Part shown: piece after piece, positions 5,889 through 7,890 of the stretch
How the letters are laid out: each line of letters begins with the position of its first letter
Position numbering within the stretch: position 1 is the first letter of the stretch
Assembly: GCA_010027295.1 (NCBI GenBank)
Contig: RGVM01000103.1
Location: 1-7,890, forward strand
Length of the DNA: 7,890 nt
Direction of reading: 5' to 3'
DNA from: Chitinophagia bacterium
GTDB taxonomy: Bacteria > Bacteroidota > Bacteroidia > Chitinophagales > Chitinophagaceae
The notes under the pieces: model-generated
What the model saw: the letters and a program-made list of their open reading frames with translations, nothing else
Databases searched by the model: none
Told to the model about the DNA's origin: nothing
Made by a program: the position numbers and the translations under genes

Positions 5889-6881
5889 ATGAAAGTTTCC
5901 AATGAAACACGCGTCGGCGCGCTCGCCGCGATAGCCATCACGGTGCTGATTTTGGGTTTCAACTTTCTGAAGGGCCGTAACCTGATGGCAAGGAAGGACA
6001 CCATCTACGCCGTCTTCTCCCGTACAGACGGTTTGAGCACATCGGATGCCATCCGGATCAACGGCCTTCAGGTAGGGAATGTCACGACAATGGACGAGTC
6101 GGACGAAGACGTTACTGCCGTTGTGGTGGGATTCCACCTGACCCGGGACGTGAACATACCCGAGGACTCCTATGCCGTGATCAATGCCAACCCCCTCGGC
6201 AGCACATCCGTGACCATCGTACGCGGCAGCTCCAAGAAACTCATCGGAAATGGAGATACGATTCGCACCGTGACGGCCACGGGGATGCTCGACGACCTTA
6301 AAGGGGCCGTGGCTCCTGTGATGACGAATGTAAACGGAACCCTCAAATCCATAGACTCCCTTGTAGAACAGGTGGGTGGCACCCTCGACCCTGCCGCCAA
6401 GGCACATCTGCAGTCGATGTTGGCGGACCTCTCGGAAACCAGCCGATCTCTCAAGACACTCATGGATACGCGCAACGGCGATCTCGCAGCCACGCTTCGC
6501 AATGCAAGTTCCATCTCGGGCAACCTCCGCAAGAACAACGACACTATAGGAAGAATCCTCTCAAACCTGAATGCGCTCTCCTCGAAACTGGCCTCGATGG
6601 ACCTGGAGAGAACGCTTTCCAAGGTGCAGTCCGCCGTGGACAACCTGAACATCGCACTGGAACAGGTAAATAAAGGTAGCGGAACAGCTGGCCTCCTGCT
6701 GCACGACCCTAAGCTCTACCGCAATCTCGATGCTACCGCAAACAGCCTGAACATCCTCCTGCAGGACCTGAGGATGCACCCCAAGCGCTACATCAGCTTC
6801 TCCGTCTTCGGGCGCAAGGAGAAGGAGCAGCCGCTGATGGCCCCGCTGCCTGACAGCACAGGCAAAGTACCCCTTCCATGA
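5889..6881 (+). CDS. MCE-domain lipid-transport protein, MlaD family
   Basis: Substrate-binding and channel-forming component of an MCE-type lipid transporter that moves phospholipid between inner and outer membranes. MlaD-type proteins form hexameric rings with a hydrophobic pore and work with an MlaE-like permease and MlaF-like ATPase, neither of which is in this window. The 330-residue protein has a short cytoplasmic N-terminus, one transmembrane helix (about 9-27), and an MCE domain (about 36-115, with VFSRTDGLSTSDAIRINGLQ typical of the fold). A long helical region (about 140-295) rich in Leu/Asn/Ser/Asp follows, then a basic C-terminal motif, HPKRYISFSVFGRK (297-310), seen in Bacteroidota members. 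The start is fixed by the membrane helix; the next Met is residue 33. A promoter lies directly upstream. The stop overlaps the start of the OstA-like gene by ATGA. Confidence 0.95.
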   Translation: MKVSNETRVGALAAIAITVLILGFNFLKGRNLMARKDTIYAVFSRTDGLSTSDAIRINGLQVGNVTTMDESDEDVTAVVVGFHLTRDVNIPEDSYAVINANPLGSTSVTIVRGSSKKLIGNGDTIRTVTATGMLDDLKGAVAPVMTNVNGTLKSIDSLVEQVGGTLDPAAKAHLQSMLADLSETSRSLKTLMDTRNGDLAATLRNASSISGNLRKNNDTIGRILSNLNALSSKLASMDLERTLSKVQSAVDNLNIALEQVNKGSGTAGLLLHDPKLYRNLDATANSLNILLQDLRMHPKRYISFSVFGRKEKEQPLMAPLPDSTGKVPLP

Positions 6882-7890
6882 GGATCCTGCGGAAGGCAAC
6901 CCTCCCCTGCCTGATGGCGCTGGCATCGGCCAGCTTCGCCCAGCAGCCGTCAACCGGCGATACGGCCCGCATTGTTCGCATCATTCGCGCTGACAGGCTC
7001 ACCATTGTACGTACCGACAGCCTCACGGAGAGCTACATCCTCGCAGGAAACGTGGAACTGCTGCAGGGCGGTACCCGATTCCATTGCGACAGCGCCGTCA
7101 AGGACGAATCCAGGAATATCGTCGAGGCCTTCGGAAACATCCATATCAACGACTCGGACAGCGTGCACACCTATGCCCAGCAGCTGACCTACCTTGGCGA
7201 CAGCCGTATGGCCACCCTCCGAAGGAAAGTCCGGCTCACAGACGGGAAGGGTGTGCTCACCACCGACGAGCTCCATTACGACGTAGGCCTCCGGACAGGC
7301 ACCTACGACAAGGGTGGCAGGCTGGTGAACGGCAGCTCCATACTGACCAGCCGTGAGGGAAGGTACAATGCCGACACCAAGGAAGCCTATTTCCTCAAGG
7401 ATGTCCGGCTGAAAGACCCGGAGTACACGATGACGACCGATACGCTCCTCTACGATGTGGAGCACGAGAAGGCGACATTCGTCTCGGCCACCACCATCCG
7501 CGACGGACGCACCGTGATCCGAACCCGCTCCGGGAGCTATGAACTGAGGACCGGCAACGCACAGTTCGGGAAAAGACCGGTAATTGAGGACAGCACCCAG
7601 TTTGTCACGGCGGAAGACATCCAATATGACAAGAAGAGCGGAGCCGGCGTGGCGGAGGGCAATGTATTATACCGCGATACTTCGCAGGGCGTTACGATAC
7701 TTGCGGGACGTACAGAGTTCAGCAATGCCGACGGCCGGCTACTCGCCAGTCGAAAGCCCGTCATGATGCTACGCCAGGACGACGACTCCCTCTTCATCGC
7801 TGCCGATACCCTTTTCTCCATCCGTCTGCCCGCATATGACTCCTTGGCCAAAGCCATTCCCGACAGCATCATGCATCAGGGACCGGGGAA
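6878..7890 (+). CDS. OstA/LptA-like periplasmic protein, incomplete at right edge
   Basis: The frame from ATG 6878 stays open for 337 codons to the window edge with no stop, so the C-terminus is missing. A signal peptide is visible: basic RILRK, hydrophobic core about 7-19, cleavage near SFAQ (residues 19-22). The mature part repeats a beta-strand pattern of the LptA/OstA jellyroll: strands ending in phrases such as AGNVELLQGG, CDSAV, AFGNIHIND, TDELHYDV, TDTLLYDV and AEGNVLYRD recur every 25-45 residues. Proteins of this type bind the acyl chains of LPS in a long groove and form or resemble the periplasmic Lpt bridge. Bacteroidota OstA-like proteins are commonly longer than LptA of E. coli, consistent with the long frame here. 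Translation begins inside the MCE gene stop (ATGA), arguing for coupled expression. Whether it serves LPS or phospholipid transport is inference. Confidence 0.88.
   Translation, partial: MRILRKATLPCLMALASASFAQQPSTGDTARIVRIIRADRLTIVRTDSLTESYILAGNVELLQGGTRFHCDSAVKDESRNIVEAFGNIHINDSDSVHTYAQQLTYLGDSRMATLRRKVRLTDGKGVLTTDELHYDVGLRTGTYDKGGRLVNGSSILTSREGRYNADTKEAYFLKDVRLKDPEYTMTTDTLLYDVEHEKATFVSATTIRDGRTVIRTRSGSYELRTGNAQFGKRPVIEDSTQFVTAEDIQYDKKSGAGVAEGNVLYRDTSQGVTILAGRTEFSNADGRLLASRKPVMMLRQDDDSLFIAADTLFSIRLPAYDSLAKAIPDSIMHQGPG

Noticed and set aside
6950..7624. Long minus-strand frame (224 codons) opposite the OstA-like gene, and similar ones at 1080-1685 and 5763-6407
   Set aside because: Each lies wholly or almost wholly opposite well-supported genes, has no recognisable domain, and is expected from codon bias in GC-rich coding sequence.
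1..7890. CRISPR arrays, insertion sequences, rRNA, riboswitches, defence or toxin-antitoxin genes
   Set aside because: No regularly spaced repeats, transposase motifs, terminal inverted repeats with duplications, or recognisable RNA elements beyond the tRNA and simple hairpins were seen.

Overview
The window looks like chromosomal DNA of a GC-rich member of the Bacteroidota, most likely near Chitinophagaceae. The phylum call rests on several signs. Several genes have promoter-like boxes of the Bacteroidota type (TAnnTTTG, with TTTG about 19 bases upstream in the best case). No start codon has a convincing Shine-Dalgarno sequence. The LptD-like, amidase, MCE and OstA-like proteins resemble the versions found in this phylum. 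The family-level guess is recollection and inference, not a computed placement.

Layout from left to right: the last 32 codons of an unidentified protein ending in a coiled coil (1-99, +); a spacer with two hairpins, one a long inverted repeat just downstream of a tRNA; tRNA-Arg(UCU) on the minus strand (307-380); a spacer with divergent promoter-like boxes; ung, uracil-DNA glycosylase (556-1245, +), overlapping by ATGA a PlsC-family acyltransferase (1242-1979, +). The acyltransferase meets head-on a large outer-membrane LptD-like protein on the minus strand (1976-4756), and the two share a CTAG at their stop codons. Divergent from lptD is a rightward series: a secreted N-acetylmuramoyl-L-alanine amidase (4842-5798), an MlaD/MCE-domain protein (5889-6881) with a well-formed promoter just before its start, and an OstA/LptA-like protein (6878 to the right edge, incomplete), again overlapping by ATGA.

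Functionally, the right three quarters is an envelope-biogenesis neighbourhood: phospholipid synthesis (PlsC), LPS insertion into the outer membrane (LptD-like), peptidoglycan cleavage (amidase), lipid transport between membranes (MCE protein) and a periplasmic LPS-bridge-type protein (OstA-like). ung and the tRNA are housekeeping genes.

I see no mobile element, CRISPR array, toxin or defence system, and no sign of a wholly new system. The points most worth a second look are regulatory and structural: -7 boxes so close to start codons that near-leaderless mRNAs are possible, two face-to-face identical -7 boxes between lptD and the amidase gene, the shared CTAG stop, and an LptD-like protein with exactly two cysteines placed to join plug-side and barrel-side domains.
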